A stretch of DNA of 64,000 nucleotides. It comes from Amanita rubescens. Taxonomy: Eukaryota; Basidiomycota; Agaricomycetes; Agaricales; Amanitaceae. The stretch lies in NCBI GenBank assembly GCA_015039365.1, contig WION01000120.1, positions 80,257-144,256 on the forward strand, written 5' to 3'. Shown here in pieces: positions 52,914 to 63,897 of the stretch. Under the pieces are notes generated by a model that did not search any database, had not been told where the DNA came from, and was given only the letters and a program-made list of their open reading frames with translations. A program made the position numbers and the translations under genes. Position 1 is the stretch's first letter, and the number at the start of each line of letters is the position of its first letter.

Positions 52914-53064
52914 AAAACACGCAGATGGGATGGTGGTGGTCGCACATAATACTTTTTTTTTTATTCTACATGGATATGCAACAAACTTAAAAGAGTGTAT
53001 ATGCCAAATGTTGTATGACTATGCTTTAAGTGACCACGTCACACTTGCAATCACTCCGCTGCCC

Positions 53065-53910
53065 ATGTTCAGCGAAGAGCTCAAAGCTTTCCGCAGACTC
53101 GGTTTCCGTCATGTAAAGCTACTTTCCGAGCTACGGACCTTTAGTTTATTGATCACCACGCACTAGGTTCTTCTCCAACTCCTCAACTTTGCCTCGGTTA
53201 TCACGTCGGGACTCATGATATGGAAAGGCCTCGGGCTACTAACAAACACTGAATCACCCATTGTCGTCGTACTCAGGTGCGCGTCATCCTCCCCATATAC
53301 CCCTCCAAATCACTCATTTCACCCGCAGTGGCTCGATGGAACCAGCGTTCTACAGAGGCGACCTACTCTTCCTCACCAACCCTCCACAAGAGAAATACCA
53401 AACCGGAGATATAACCGTGTACAAGATCCCCGGAAACGAAATCCCTATCGTTCATCGCGTTCTGGAAACTCACGGCGTTACTCCGAAAAAGAAAAAGAGC
53501 AAAAAGAGCGACGTGGAGAGGGGGTGCGTGGCTTTGCCTGAGCGCTCGAGCTATATTCATGGACATTATAGATCCGAGGTGGCGAAGAAACAGCTGCTCT
53601 TGACCAAGGGCGATAACAACCAGGTTGACGATGTTCCATTGTATCAAGGTTTGGAATGGTTAGAGAGACAACACATTATTGGAAAAGTGAGAGGGTGAGT
53701 GTCCATCATCATCTCTCTCTAGCCCTTTTTTGACTCCTCGTCGACCAGATTCGTGCCGTATGTGGGATACGTGACGATAGCCATGGTGCGTTGAGTTGTT
53801 TTTGTTACATTTTGCTTCGACTAACTGTGGCGACGTAGAATGATTTCCCACAGCTCAAATATGCGCTGTTGGGAGGTTTGGGTTTATTGGCGCTAGTGCA
53901 GCGAGAATAA
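53065..53910 (+). CDS. SEC11: Signal peptidase complex catalytic subunit SEC11
   Basis: Five exons, 53065-53112, 53167-53276, 53329-53694, 53749-53785 and 53839-53910, totalling 633 nt or 210 residues. The protein is an ER membrane serine protease that removes signal peptides. After a transmembrane anchor ([15 protein letters not shown]), the catalytic serine is in [10 protein letters not shown], split by the second intron. The basic partner motif is I-V-H-R-V-L-E, and the D-D box region is [19 protein letters not shown] insert lies between the two. The C-terminal helix ends L-V-Q-R-E. All key residues are present. Confidence 0.96.
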
Positions 53911-54932
53911 CAAGTGTCGCTAGATGCATGTTATACGTTGCCGTTCTTTTGAATTTTATTGAACGACCGCGAGATATACCCTTGAAGTTTGTTCTGAAAT
54001 ATCCCGTTTCGTTGCTGAGAGAAGGCTTTCCAGAAAAGGCAGGTCACTAATAGATGTCCTTGAATCAAGACCACGCTTCTTCCAGCCGCATAAAGGCGGG
54101 AGCGTCCTACTCTAGTCTCTGGCACTCGCAGCCCAGTAAGGTCGCCGCTTTCTGTCAAACCATCCTTGCTTGGGGTCATTGTTACTGGCGATAACGTTGT
54201 TCTTTCCGCGGCCGAGTTCCTCAAACTTATATTTAACTTCTTTATTAAGCAGTTCCTTCTTCCGAACAACGGAACATCAAATAATAGAGAAGCAGCAGGA
54301 TCAAAAGACATCATCTAGATATCATTCCAGATGTATGACCTCCTGCCATTACCTTTTGCTCGAGAGTCCGTACGTTGTTTCATCCGTATAGCTACTCAAA
54401 ACGCTGATCTGTCATTTGATACATATGTTGCAACGAGGAATGAGCCAACGTGGTTTGTCACATGTCATTGTTGATGATCAGGCGATAACGGCTCGAGCCT
54501 CGCCAACCTTGATGGATTTCGAAACAGTAGTGTTTCCGCAGACCAGATTAGGATTTTACCTAATGTCGCCAGGAATGGGCTCAACAAGAGATCTAGAGCC
54601 CTCTGATTCAAACAAACCTGTTTGCTCGCAGTATTGCGAATATGCTTCGACCGCAGAGATGCGATGACTGCGAACTGGGACATCTATCAAGCGTCTGATG
54701 ATACTTGTGCAAGTCAGAACAGATCCATCATCTCCAGTGGCACCGGTCGCCGTTAACGAAGTTGACATCGTGATATATATCATTTTCTGATATCAGGAGA
54801 GCCGTACTGCGTATAAATTGATGCATGGACTCTTTCCAAACCCCAGAGCTGGTCTCCATCTCCGCGAGTAAGTCTACACAAATTGTGCTCTGATCGACTA
54901 CTAAATTTCTTCAGTCTCGAAGGATATCAAAC
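53911..54932. other. Intergenic, no supported gene
   Basis: Two frames of about 75-125 codons on the minus strand (54314-53931, 54783-54556) carry no recognisable motif and overlap plus-strand frames equally well. Confidence 0.4.
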
Positions 54933-55728
54933 ATGTTCATTTTCTACTATGCGCTGCTCGTCTTCGCGCTCAGTCCGTCAGTCATAGCCATCACCGAGAT
55001 GGTCGAATTTCAACAGCATCACGCGCTCAATGGACATGGCCCATATGTGCCTCTCCTAGGAAACACAGATAAATCTCTTCGTGGTTTCTGGGTTCGGGAA
55101 GAACCTGTCCCCCCAGAGACAAATACTTTGTCATGGAGCCTCAATAAGCATCTCAACCATGCCATTAAATTCGAGTACGCGCCTAATGGAGGCATCGAAG
55201 CAGTGACTTTTCACCATTTTTTGCGTCGGGTGAGAGACAAAACTTGGTACGAAGTGGCTCGGGCGGAATATAAGGATCCTACCCCCGCGAAAACACAGAT
55301 AACCGATGAAAAACTTGCGCTCAATGGGTACTGGGGACGAGCGCCAGAGCTTACAGGCCCGGTCAGTGATACTAACCGTGATTTGAAACTCTTGACATGT
55401 CTCACGCGCTTCATAGAGAAAGTCGGGGAGCAAAGGGGACCATGACCACATTATACATATCGAGTGGGACGAGTGGGTCAGCCCTAAGACCGGAAAAAAA
55501 TGGGCTGGATGGTTCGTACGCTTTCTGACAGCTGCGGATAAAAACCCTCCGCAAGCGAACAGGGAACAACCGATCCTATTCAACCAGCCACATACAGGCT
55601 ACCAGCTGACGCCGGAGGAAATGTCAACGGTGAAGAAGCATCTCGATTCGACGACGGCCAAGAGGGCTTCGAAGCCGCGGCCCCTGACGAATTTGCGGCC
55701 TTTACGGCCGACACAACAAGGGAAATAG
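54933..55728 (+). CDS. Predicted secreted protein, unknown
   Basis: Two exons, 54933-55361 and 55417-55728, totalling 741 nt or 246 residues. The intron begins GTCAGT and contains ACTAAC as a branch site. The first 19 residues (M-F-I-F-Y-Y-A-L-L-V-F-A-L-S-P-S-V-I-A) look like a signal peptide. The mature part has F-E-Y-A-P-N-G-G-I-E-A-V-T-F and W-D-E-W-V-S-P-K-T-G-K-K-W-A-G-W-F, with a basic C-terminus. No family is recognised. Confidence 0.65.
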
Positions 55729-56244
55729 GAATTGGCAGTCGGCTCTTTGTAGCTGTAATGCATCCATGTAGTCATCACGGTAGCATGTCTCAATCTCAGA
55801 GCCATGGTCATGACCCTCACTTGCGCGGCTACCCACTGCACCAGCACTTATCTGATTGTCATCACCGTTGTCCTTTAGGTGTACAAGCCTGGCTATTTAT
55901 CCTTATATCTCCGACATTGCGACTTTTTCCGGACAAGTTGAGAGTACCTGAGCTGAAACGGTACTGGGGTCAGAAAAAGGACCTTGTGGGTTTGTCTTAA
56001 CCAGAATCTTGAACAGCTGCAGAGCTTATGGTTCTCTCCACCGCACCCATGTCAATCATGGTAATACGTCCAGAGTTGACAAACTCGCGGTGCTGGTGAT
56101 TCCAACTGGGAATCATACGTGAACGATACCATTGCTCAGTATATACGTACAACATGGATTATACTTGAAAAAATAAATGTCATTCTGCGCTGAGCTCAAC
56201 GTCCTTATCTAATATACATAAAATAATAAAGATAAGTAGGCGTC
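55729..56244. other. Intergenic, nothing recognised
   Basis: Convergent 3' regions of the secreted-protein gene and the leftward membrane-protein gene. Confidence 0.4.
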
Positions 56245-59134
56245 CTATCCCGAACCGGAATCGCTGCCGAGGTCGTCCTGGCTCCTGAAGCGCACATGTG
56301 TCTCCAGCTCGTGGCGAGCAATGGTCGTCTTCGTCGCGGGTGCTTTGGCTAGGACCGACATATTGCTGGACGCCGAACGAGGATCGAGAACGACGATCTT
56401 TCCTAATCCTTCTGGCACAGTTCCAATTCGTTCAGCTAGCCCTGGAACAACCCCGCTCTCATCGGCGGTAAAGTCAAGCAGGTAGACAGTCCATGCAGGA
56501 GATTCTGGGCTGATATTCAAGTATTCCTTACACAAAACGGCCTGTAGACGATGTTGATTTTCAAATTGTATGTTCCAGATAGCAAGGATGTCCGAGACAA
56601 CGTCTTGAGGTCTCACGTGTGTTGAGGGGGATGACAGTTGGTACTTTTCTTCCAACGCCTTCTTCTCCCCATCCCAAGCAGCGCATAGTTCCTGCACAAG
56701 TCAGCCGACTTGGACGAAAATAGCGGCGTAATTACTTACGAATACAAATAGTTCCCATTTGTCTTCTGACAGCCCGCGCTCCTGAGAAATCGCAGGCATG
56801 GGATATTTATCGTGGTTGTGGAACCAGAGGCCAACCACTTTATGCATTGAACCGTCTCGTGGCACTATCGGGATGCCATATCGCAGTGGCGGGATAACAG
56901 GAGACTCTGATGCCGAACTTGGAGGTGCCATGACCATGATCACCTTAGAACTTGATGGACTGTCGCTCCTGCCAACTCGAGTATGACTCCTTGAACGACT
57001 CCTACTGCGCCTCCTGCTGTCTGGGGTACGACTCCGCCTGCGGCGACGACTCGTACTGCGACTCCTGCTGTCTGAGGTACGACTCCGTCTGCGACCCCTC
57101 CGTTCTCTTGTACGACGATTGCTGTCTGGTGTACCACTCCGTTCGCGAGCCATCCTTCGTTCGCGAGCCATCCTTCTCTTTGCAAAGATAATGGACTGAC
57201 TCGAAGATCTGGACGGAGAAATAGGCGGAGGGATCATTACTGGTGGTGAAGGTTGGATTACAATAGTTGGGGCCGCGAAGGCTGGAAATTCCTCGTAGGT
57301 GCTTGACAGGATACCGAAGCTTGACATCCTCATGTCCGTCATGCTCCGGCTCCACTGTATATCTACCTTCTCCCCATATTGATTAAAAGTTATGGCGATC
57401 AGGACAAAGTAAACGAGCCCAAGTCCAACAAGTGCAGATATGACAGTGCAAGGCACCAGCCTGGATGCAGTCCCCAGTATGCTCGTGTTGGATAAATCGG
57501 ATGGGTTGATGTGCCAGACGTACGTCAGGATGCAAAAGACGAACAGTAAGATTGACCTTGGGGGGATCTCATTACTCTCAGACAGAAAAGCGATCTATGA
57601 ACACACACCAAGCTAACCACACAGCTGGCATCGCAAGTAGCACCCAAACATTCCACCAAACTATGGTCTTCGTTTTTTGAGCTGCCTGCGATAGCCCAGT
57701 CAAAGTCTGGCGGCGCCACGAGTGACGATGTAACTTACTTCAGCCCAAGCAATGGCTCTGTATGTCTTCCGCATCGAGCCGAAGCGTATGATGTACACGC
57801 AACCGTACAGCAAGCTCATTAATGAGCAGACCAGAGAGGCCAGTGCAGAATATAAAATGACCGGTTCATGGACGACTCCAGGCAATTGCATCATTGTCAG
57901 AATGGTCCTATAAAAAAATAAGAAAGGCGTATGAACAAAGGGAACTGTTCACTTACGACAACAGCAGCACAGAAACAATGTTCAACGTCTTCCATTCTTC
58001 TATCAACGAACTGATGAACGCCTCCCATGTTACCCTCAAATTCCAAAAAGGGGACGTCGGGCTGGATGGCTCTTTCGCGCCGATGTTCAAGTAGCCCCGG
58101 TTATGACTTTCCGGGGCATGAGCCAAGGCCGCAATTTCATACAAAGTCATATCACCCTCGTCGAAAATCCGAGCAACTCGTGTAAAGTACAGCGAGGGCA
58201 GGCGTAGCAATAGGTGGAGATACATTTGGCGAGGGATCGTGTCCAACACAAAAGCGAGCACGTAGTCAAGTAGATCCACTTTCTTCAGTTCCTGGATATG
58301 ATATGTTTGCGCAATGGTTGTAGATCCACGACCAAGGCTATAGGCTATCGAAGCTGAGTAAGGGTTAACAGACGAGAATGGCCGAGACCGAGCCGTGGAT
58401 GTAAATGACCCTAGACGTGGACCAGAGTGTCCAAATACACTCGATGGGGATCTTGGTCGAGACACTGACGGACCATACTCAACGGGAGATAGTGTCGTGG
58501 ATCTGCGTGACGCTCTATCATAATAAGCGTACTGGGTGACGATTGGGATGACTTGAGGCTGAGCAGAGGCAGGTCCTGCTTGGTGTCTAGGAGAACTTCT
58601 GCTTCTACGAGAACTGCGTCTGCTTCTACGAGAACTGCTTCTAGGAGGGCTGAACGACACTGCATTTTGCATAATTTGAGCTAGTCTCCGGGCACTCGAA
58701 CGCGACGAGGAGCGCAATGGTGATGTAGGTGAAGTCAGTACAGTCTGACCCCGCGAAGGATGATCCCCGTTGACGCTCGCAGAGTCTTCATGGTCGCCTT
58801 GCGGTGGAAAAGAATTATGAGAAAGCGAAGAATTTCTAGGTGAGGACCGAGTGCGACTGGCAAATGAACGCCGACGATGAGGGGTCGGAGGACGACGACG
58901 CGTCTTTAACTTTGCATTATCTTGATTAAATAATAAGGATTCATTTGCATACGAAGTTGGGCTCTCGATGATGAAACGAGGTTCACGTTCACTGGCAGGA
59001 ATGGTTGCTTTCTCTTCGCGTGCTTTTCAATTGTCAGAGAGGAAGTACGGAGACAAATATTATCACTCACGCGCACTCGTTTTGGCAGATCCATAGGACG
59101 AATGCAGAGATGGACTCCCTGGGTCAGAGCCCAT
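56245..59134 (-). CDS. Multi-pass membrane protein with Arg/Ser-rich loops, unknown
   Basis: I place the start at 59134 (M-G-S-D-P-G-S-P-S). Exons 59134-59071, 59022-57957, 57907-57739 and one starting at 57685 are consistent in phase. The join near 57.6 kb is unresolved, followed by a long exon to about 56.74 kb and a last exon to 56245. The N-terminal third is Ser/Arg-rich. Hydrophobic segments include L-L-D-Y-V-L-A-F-V-L and V-I-L-Y-S-A-L-A-S-L-V-C-S-L-M-S-L-L-Y, I-L-L-F-V-F-C-I-L-T-Y-V and V-I-S-A-L-V-G-L-G-L-V-Y-F-V-L. A second R-S-R-S repeat region lies near 57.0-57.2 kb. The gene seems intact, but the family is unknown to me. Confidence 0.65.
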
Positions 59135-59243
59135 TGTTGCGGAATACAGTAGGACGGCACCGCCATGTCAGGAACTGTTACTAGTAGATGCATATAGCTG
59201 TCAATTCACATCAATGGGCGCCGGCTATTTCCGTTCCACTAAA

Positions 59244-61192
59244 ATGAGCAATCTCATATCTGCCGTTGCCTGGGTCAGAAGAGGCATAGCAGTACAACAT
59301 CCAGCAAAATATGTTCTCGATGACGATGAGCTAGAAGATGCGCGTGTCGAATTGGAACGCGCGCAGAAAGCCGCGCAAGCAATAGAAAAAAGAAAAGAGG
59401 AAGACGAGGCAGAGACTGATGCCAAGGAGAAAGGGGAAGACCGAGATGAAGGTAATTGGGTCGAGTAAGCGTCACTTGCCTTTCTATAGTTCTTCTATTC
59501 ATGATCATTTAAACAGCGAAGATGACACGGATGGATGGTGCAAAATCGAAACCGAAACAAAAACAATGGACTCGAATGATTTATCAGAATAATACCTCAA
59601 CGATTATGATAACGACGAGGCCGATCCTAACGGTGAGCTCGTTTTTGCCTTCCCTGTTCTAATCAGTATATCAATCCGTCAATAGGAGGGGGAATCTTTA
59701 GCAACATCAAGGGTCTTACATATTATCGAAACAACGAGGAGGATACCTACATTACTCTCAAAGACGTGTGTTGCAAGTCATTGCTTTCACCTGCTGTGAG
59801 ATCCACTCATGTCGGTACTTGCTGTCTGTTTGTTCTAAGGGGAAGATGAAGATAATGAACGCGCAGAGCTCGAAATCCTACCAACGGATAACCTCATTGT
59901 CACCGCTAAAACTGAAGACGAGATTTCGCAACTCGAAATATACGTCTACGACGAATCTGAAGAAAACCTATACGTTCACCACGATCTAATGCTACCGAAC
60001 TTTCCACTTTCCCTCGAGTGGCTCGATTTTCCGCCCGTGGCCATATCAGCATCATCGGAAACCGGGAATCCTGCCACACCTGGATTCGGCAACTATAACG
60101 CTGTCGGAACGCTTGATCCTGAGATTGAAATATGGTCATTGGGCGTTCTGGACGCCATGTACCCCGCTTCTGTAACTAGGCAGACCTGACGTTACAAAAA
60201 CACACGTCCCAACGCCCGTCGGGACAGGCAAAAAGAAACGAAACAACGTGCTGGTGAAAAGAGGTACCACGTCGACGCTGTTCTCAGCCTCAGCTGGAAC
60301 AAATCTCAGCGTAATCTCCATGCAAGTGCGGATCGAACGGTTAAACTATGGGATCTGAGTCGCAGCCCCGTTGTGAACAGCGACGGGAGGCGCCATCAGA
60401 AGCTTTGACGTCCACAAGTACAAAGTACAGGTCGTGCAGTGGAACGCGGCCGAGCCATCCGTGCTGCTAACGGGAAGCTACGATCGAACGGTCCGAACGT
60501 TTGATTCCCGCGCACCAACAGGCGGTGTCGGCGCCGCCGTAGGAAGCGACGTCGAAGCGCTCCAATGGGACCCATGGGAAAACTACGGATTCTACGTACG
60601 TTCCATCCCATCCATCCCACCACTTTTCTTAACCGTCGTCACAGGTATCACTCGAAAACGGCCTCGTACTCAATTTCGACGCGCGAACTCTACCATCCGA
60701 TGTTTCCAAGCCGCCCCAGCCCGCTTCACCCTCTCGGCACACGACGGCGCTACTTCCGCTCTCGACGTCAACACGCACATCCCAGGGTGCATCATTACCG
60801 GCGGCATGGACAAACAAGTCAAGATCTGGAACATCACGGACGAAGCATCGTCGGTAACTGGCAAGCGAAACGTCAGTCTTGTCACGTCTCGAGATTTAGG
60901 CGTCGTAAGTTTACATTTTTGCAAATTAGTCGTGGGGCTCAATTAATTGAACGATGCAGGGCAAAGTTTTCTCCGCGGTTTTTTCACCTGACGACCCTCT
61001 TACGGTCGCAGCCGCCGGATCGAAAGCCAAAATCCAAGTATGGGACGTCGGCGCCAATGGAGGCGCACGCAGGGTCTTTAGCTTGCAAACGCGGGCAAAG
61101 CTCTAACAGAAAAAGAAGCAAGAGCGGGAGATGGCGTCGTAGGTCTGGTCGAAGACGAGGAAGACAGTGAACCTGACGAAGAGGACGATTGA
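59244..61192 (+). pseudogene. PWP1-type WD40 protein, decayed
   Basis: Clear PWP1 order: I-S-A-V-A-W-V-R-R-G near the start, F-S-N-I-K-G-L-T-Y-Y-R-N-N-E-E-D near 59700, I-V-T-A-K-T-E-D-E-I-S-Q-L-E-I-Y, V-G-T-L-D-P-E-I-E-I-W-S-L near 60105, [12 protein letters not shown], then WD repeats (W-N-A-A-E-P-S-V-L-L-T-G-S-Y-D-R-T-V; G-C-I-I-T-G-G-M-D-K-Q-V-K-I-W-N) and an acidic end. Lesions: TAA at 59590-59592, a one-base insertion near 60174, a frame change near 60240, loss of two codons in the A-S-A-D-R-T-V repeat, another shift near 60395 and one near 61080. PWP1 works in ribosome biogenesis and is normally single-copy and important, so a working copy should exist elsewhere. Uncorrected sequence errors are the alternative. 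Confidence 0.82.
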
Positions 61193-61315
61193 TCGTTCTC
61201 TCTCAAGTACAAAAATACATTATTTTCGTGGCCTCGTCTGGATGTCGTGTGTAATGTACAGCCAGTCCAAGATATATAAGTTAGATGTCATTCCTCCCCC
61301 GCCAACTTTTTTAAC

Positions 61316-61710
61316 TCTTGATCTCAACAGCGATGTTGGTAATCATGATAGCGACATAAGACAAGATTAATAGGATTCCCCATCTTCGAGTGAGGTAATA
61401 GTTATTTAGCGGTACAACAATGAGAGTCGCGGCCAACAGACACAGTAGGCCTATCGTGCTGACGTGCAGGCTTTTGAAAAATCGATTTAGTACGGCTGTC
61501 CTGTCTGGCTTATAATGTACGTTCCGGATTGCCGATGCCAAGAAGGATGTTGAGCATGGGACTGCCAAAACAAGCGGAAAAACCCATAATCGGGGCAAAA
61601 GCCTTCACCCACGTTTTAGAGATAAGGAAAAAAAGTCTAGAGATAGATGTGCGATTTACCGCCACTGTCATGTTTGCGACTAGATCGGCGAGGTCTTGCT
61701 TCATGCTTAA
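61316..61710 (-). pseudogene. C-terminal fragment of a sodium/calcium exchanger-type transporter
   Basis: The minus strand reads D-L-A-D-L-V-A-N-M-T-V-A, then after an intron-like gap P-I-M-G-F-S-A-C-F-G-S-P-M-L-N-I-L-L-G-I-G, and further L-N-N-Y-Y-L-T-R-R-W-G-I-L-L-I-L-S-Y-V, ending I-A-V-E-I-K-S. The G-F-S-A-C-F-G-x-P-M-L-N segment is the second alpha-repeat of CaCA-family exchangers. Nothing upstream (61.71-62.1 kb) encodes the rest, so only about the last two transmembrane units remain. It looks like a truncated relic. Confidence 0.65.
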
Positions 61711-62129
61711 TGGTGTCTCCTCTTACCCTCTCTCGTGTCGCAGCCCGAAGGCGGGATAATGCCAAGCACCTTGTGATTTGTAGGCGAGGGTTCAAGCGCC
61801 AATGAACAATTGATACGCTCATTCTCAGCTAGGACGGCTAAGGGAGTTTCGCCTCCTTAGCCCCGGAAGAAGTGTGCGAAAAGGTCATCAATTAAGTAAT
61901 TCAAATACACAACGACTATCGAATTCGTTAGAATTGCGAATAAGCGTTCGAACTAGCTTCGCTCACCTAATACACGACTTGCACACTTTCTTGAGAATGC
62001 TTGGCCACTAGGATCTGAACCACTAGCCGAATAAACTGACTTTTTGTGAGATACCACCCCTCTCAAGTGCCAGGAACCTAGTGTGAGCAAAGCATCCACC
62101 GCCCAGCGCGCGAAATGGCACATTTCGGT
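61711..62129. other. Intergenic, nothing recognised
   Basis: The 5' part of the exchanger is absent and no other gene is seen. The stretch borders the Mago stop codon. Confidence 0.4.
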
Positions 62130-62907
62130 TTAAATAGGCTTAATCTTAAAGTGCAATGAGATGAGTGAAAAGATGAAACACTAGATGTGGATGATAAATG
62201 ATGTGTATGTGTGTTAAGAGATGATATAGACCTTCAGATCTTGCACAAGGTAATAGAATACCCTCAGTCCTTCAGGGTCCTCGCTATCTTGAATGTCAAC
62301 TAAAGAACCAATTTTGGCGGTCTAGAAGATGTAAATCCGATGGGTAAGGACGTAAGCATATAGCCACAAAAACGCACCTCAAACGAGATATGATCATTCC
62401 CAATACGGACTTCTAACTCTTGCTTTCCAACAATGTTTTTCTTTGGCCAGTTCGTATCGTCTTCTCTAAGAACTGGCTGTTAGAACAATCAATTCTTTAC
62501 GCAATGCCTGTGCATGCTGACTTGGTAATTTCACTGGCTTCAACTATCCTCTTGAGTTCTCTGACAACAAGCGGTCCAACCCACACTGAATTTTAGCAGA
62601 TCAGTGAGTAGATTAAGGGCGACCAACGGACAACCGACTCACTTTCTTTCCGGATAAGACTGTCATTTCTGTAGTTGGAGTTGTTGGCATAGCGGAGCCG
62701 TCCATGGGAGTACTCAAATTCGAGGAACTCGTGACCGTGTTTGCCAGAGTGGCCTGTGCTTTGGATCGGGGTATGATTATCAATAGTCAGGAAGCAAAAG
62801 ACTTGGACGTACTAGTATCTAAAATAGAAATTTTTGTTAGCTCAAAAATGATGACACAAAGAATATACAACGAACCTCATGTAGAATGGGTCGTTGTCGT
62901 GAGACAT
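62130..62907 (-). CDS. MAGO: Mago nashi, exon-junction-complex core protein
   Basis: Seven exons: 62907-62876, 62818-62813, 62758-62643, 62585-62522, 62465-62378, 62321-62232 and 62180-62130, totalling 447 nt or 148 residues, the usual length. It starts [24 protein letters not shown]. The core includes [17 protein letters not shown] and [14 protein letters not shown]. It ends [16 protein letters not shown], then H-F-K-I-K-P-I. With Y14 it clamps eIF4A3 on spliced mRNA. The second exon is only 6 nt (ATACTA) and is needed for the conserved R-Y-Y; skipping it would give M-S-T-G-H. Confidence 0.96.
62813..62818 (-). other. 6-nt micro-exon of MAGO
   Basis: On the minus strand, TTTTAG-ATACTA-GTACGT, flanked by introns of 57 and 54 nt. 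It supplies the Y-Y of the invariant motif and keeps the 447-nt total in frame. The layout is the same as in the GTPase array but with two codons. Confidence 0.9.
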
Positions 62908-63053
62908 CTTTCAATGTTGCTTGAGCCTTGAAGGAAAGCAAATGAACTGGAAACGCTGGTTGTTTGCGTTCATTTGGGACATTCACACGAGCACGTGATT
63001 CATATTGCCTTTCCCGTCAATCTAGGTTCGCCGCCATTTCGTTAGTTCGCCTT
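62908..63053. promoter_or_regulatory. Divergent promoter between MAGO and SUS1
   Basis: Only 146 bp separate the two ATGs, so both promoters must overlap here. No TATA box is evident, as is common for housekeeping genes. Confidence 0.6.
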
Positions 63054-63449
63054 ATGGCACCGGCGGACTTGGACGCGCTCTACGCGCAGCTCCGGCGTCG
63101 TATGGTTGAGACAGGAGAATGGGACAGGTAAGTCCTTGCATACATTCTCGTTCTGATGGATAACGTTACCATTTCAGGATTATGTTTGTACTGTCATCCA
63201 AACTCAGCGAAGATGGGTGGCTAGATGAACTGAAAGACCACAGTAAAGAGAAAGCGAGAGGTACAGAGCATCTGGCGTTTCAGCCTCTGTTGGACAATGT
63301 CCTGGCGTTTACTCAGAGTGAGCATCATGCTTTTCTTGTAGAGTTAATCCACAAGCGGCTCGCCGCGTTGGTCAGAAGCTATTCCTGTACAGATAGAGAA
63401 AGAGATTAAGTCTCTTATTCGGCAGTTTCTGGAGCAACAATTTGAATGA
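63054..63449 (+). CDS. SUS1: SUS1/ENY2, SAGA and TREX-2 subunit
   Basis: Three exons, 63054-63127, 63178-63317 and 63376-63449, totalling 288 nt or 95 residues. It reads M-A-P-A-D-L-D-A-L-Y-A-Q-L-R-R-R-M-V-E-T-G-E-W-D-R, L-S-E-D-G-W-L-D-E-L-K-D-H-S-K-E-K-A and I-P-V-Q-I-E-K-E-I-K-S-L-I-R-Q-F-L-E-Q-Q-F-E, the standard family ends. The protein couples histone deubiquitination and mRNA export. The last intron has an earlier false acceptor (TTGTAG at 63341) that would give a wrong frame; the 58-nt intron to 63375 restores the family sequence. The gene is divergent from MAGO, with 146 bp between start codons. Confidence 0.93.
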
Positions 63450-63897
63450 TCGTACCTGCAATTATCCAAATCTATTGTAATATACCCGCGTTTCTAATTT
63501 ATGCCCGTGCGTATTCTCAATGTCTAATGTACTTCTGATTCTCATGCCCAAAGATACAGATATGTATATGCCATCTGCAATGTATTGATAATACTACCAC
63601 TCTTTTGCTCGATTGAGAAGTTTGAACTCTTCATTGCTCCACATTGATTATGTCGCAATCCATCATGTAAGCATCCGTCTATCAATCTGGCGTCCAACTG
63701 GGCTTCCCGTTCTCGATGCGGAAATTCGAAAAAAAACCAGGCTGCCTAAGGGCTGTTTTCAGATGCCCCTATGCAACATTATTTAGACCAGCCCCACCAA
63801 ATCTCGCTCTTATCTCTGTTACCGCGAACTACGATCTTCCGTCCTTTCAAGACGCATTCAGCCCCTCGAGAAAGCTCGACATACATCGACGTTAACA
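63450..63897. other. Intergenic and 5' leader of the last gene
   Basis: CAACATTATTTAGACC near 63775 and a pyrimidine-rich stretch before ATG 63898 look like a promoter and leader. Nothing else is recognised. Confidence 0.4.

Noticed and set aside
53931..54314. 127-codon minus-strand frame
   Set aside because: No recognisable motif, no homologous feel and equal openness on the other strand.
57000..57200. SR-type splicing factor from the R-S repeats
   Set aside because: The repeats lie in a loop of a multi-pass membrane protein with no RNA-recognition motif.
63318..63411. 75-codon SUS1 frame ending S-C-T-D-R-E-R-D
   Set aside because: It results from reading through the last intron; removing 63318-63375 restores the conserved SUS1 C-terminus.
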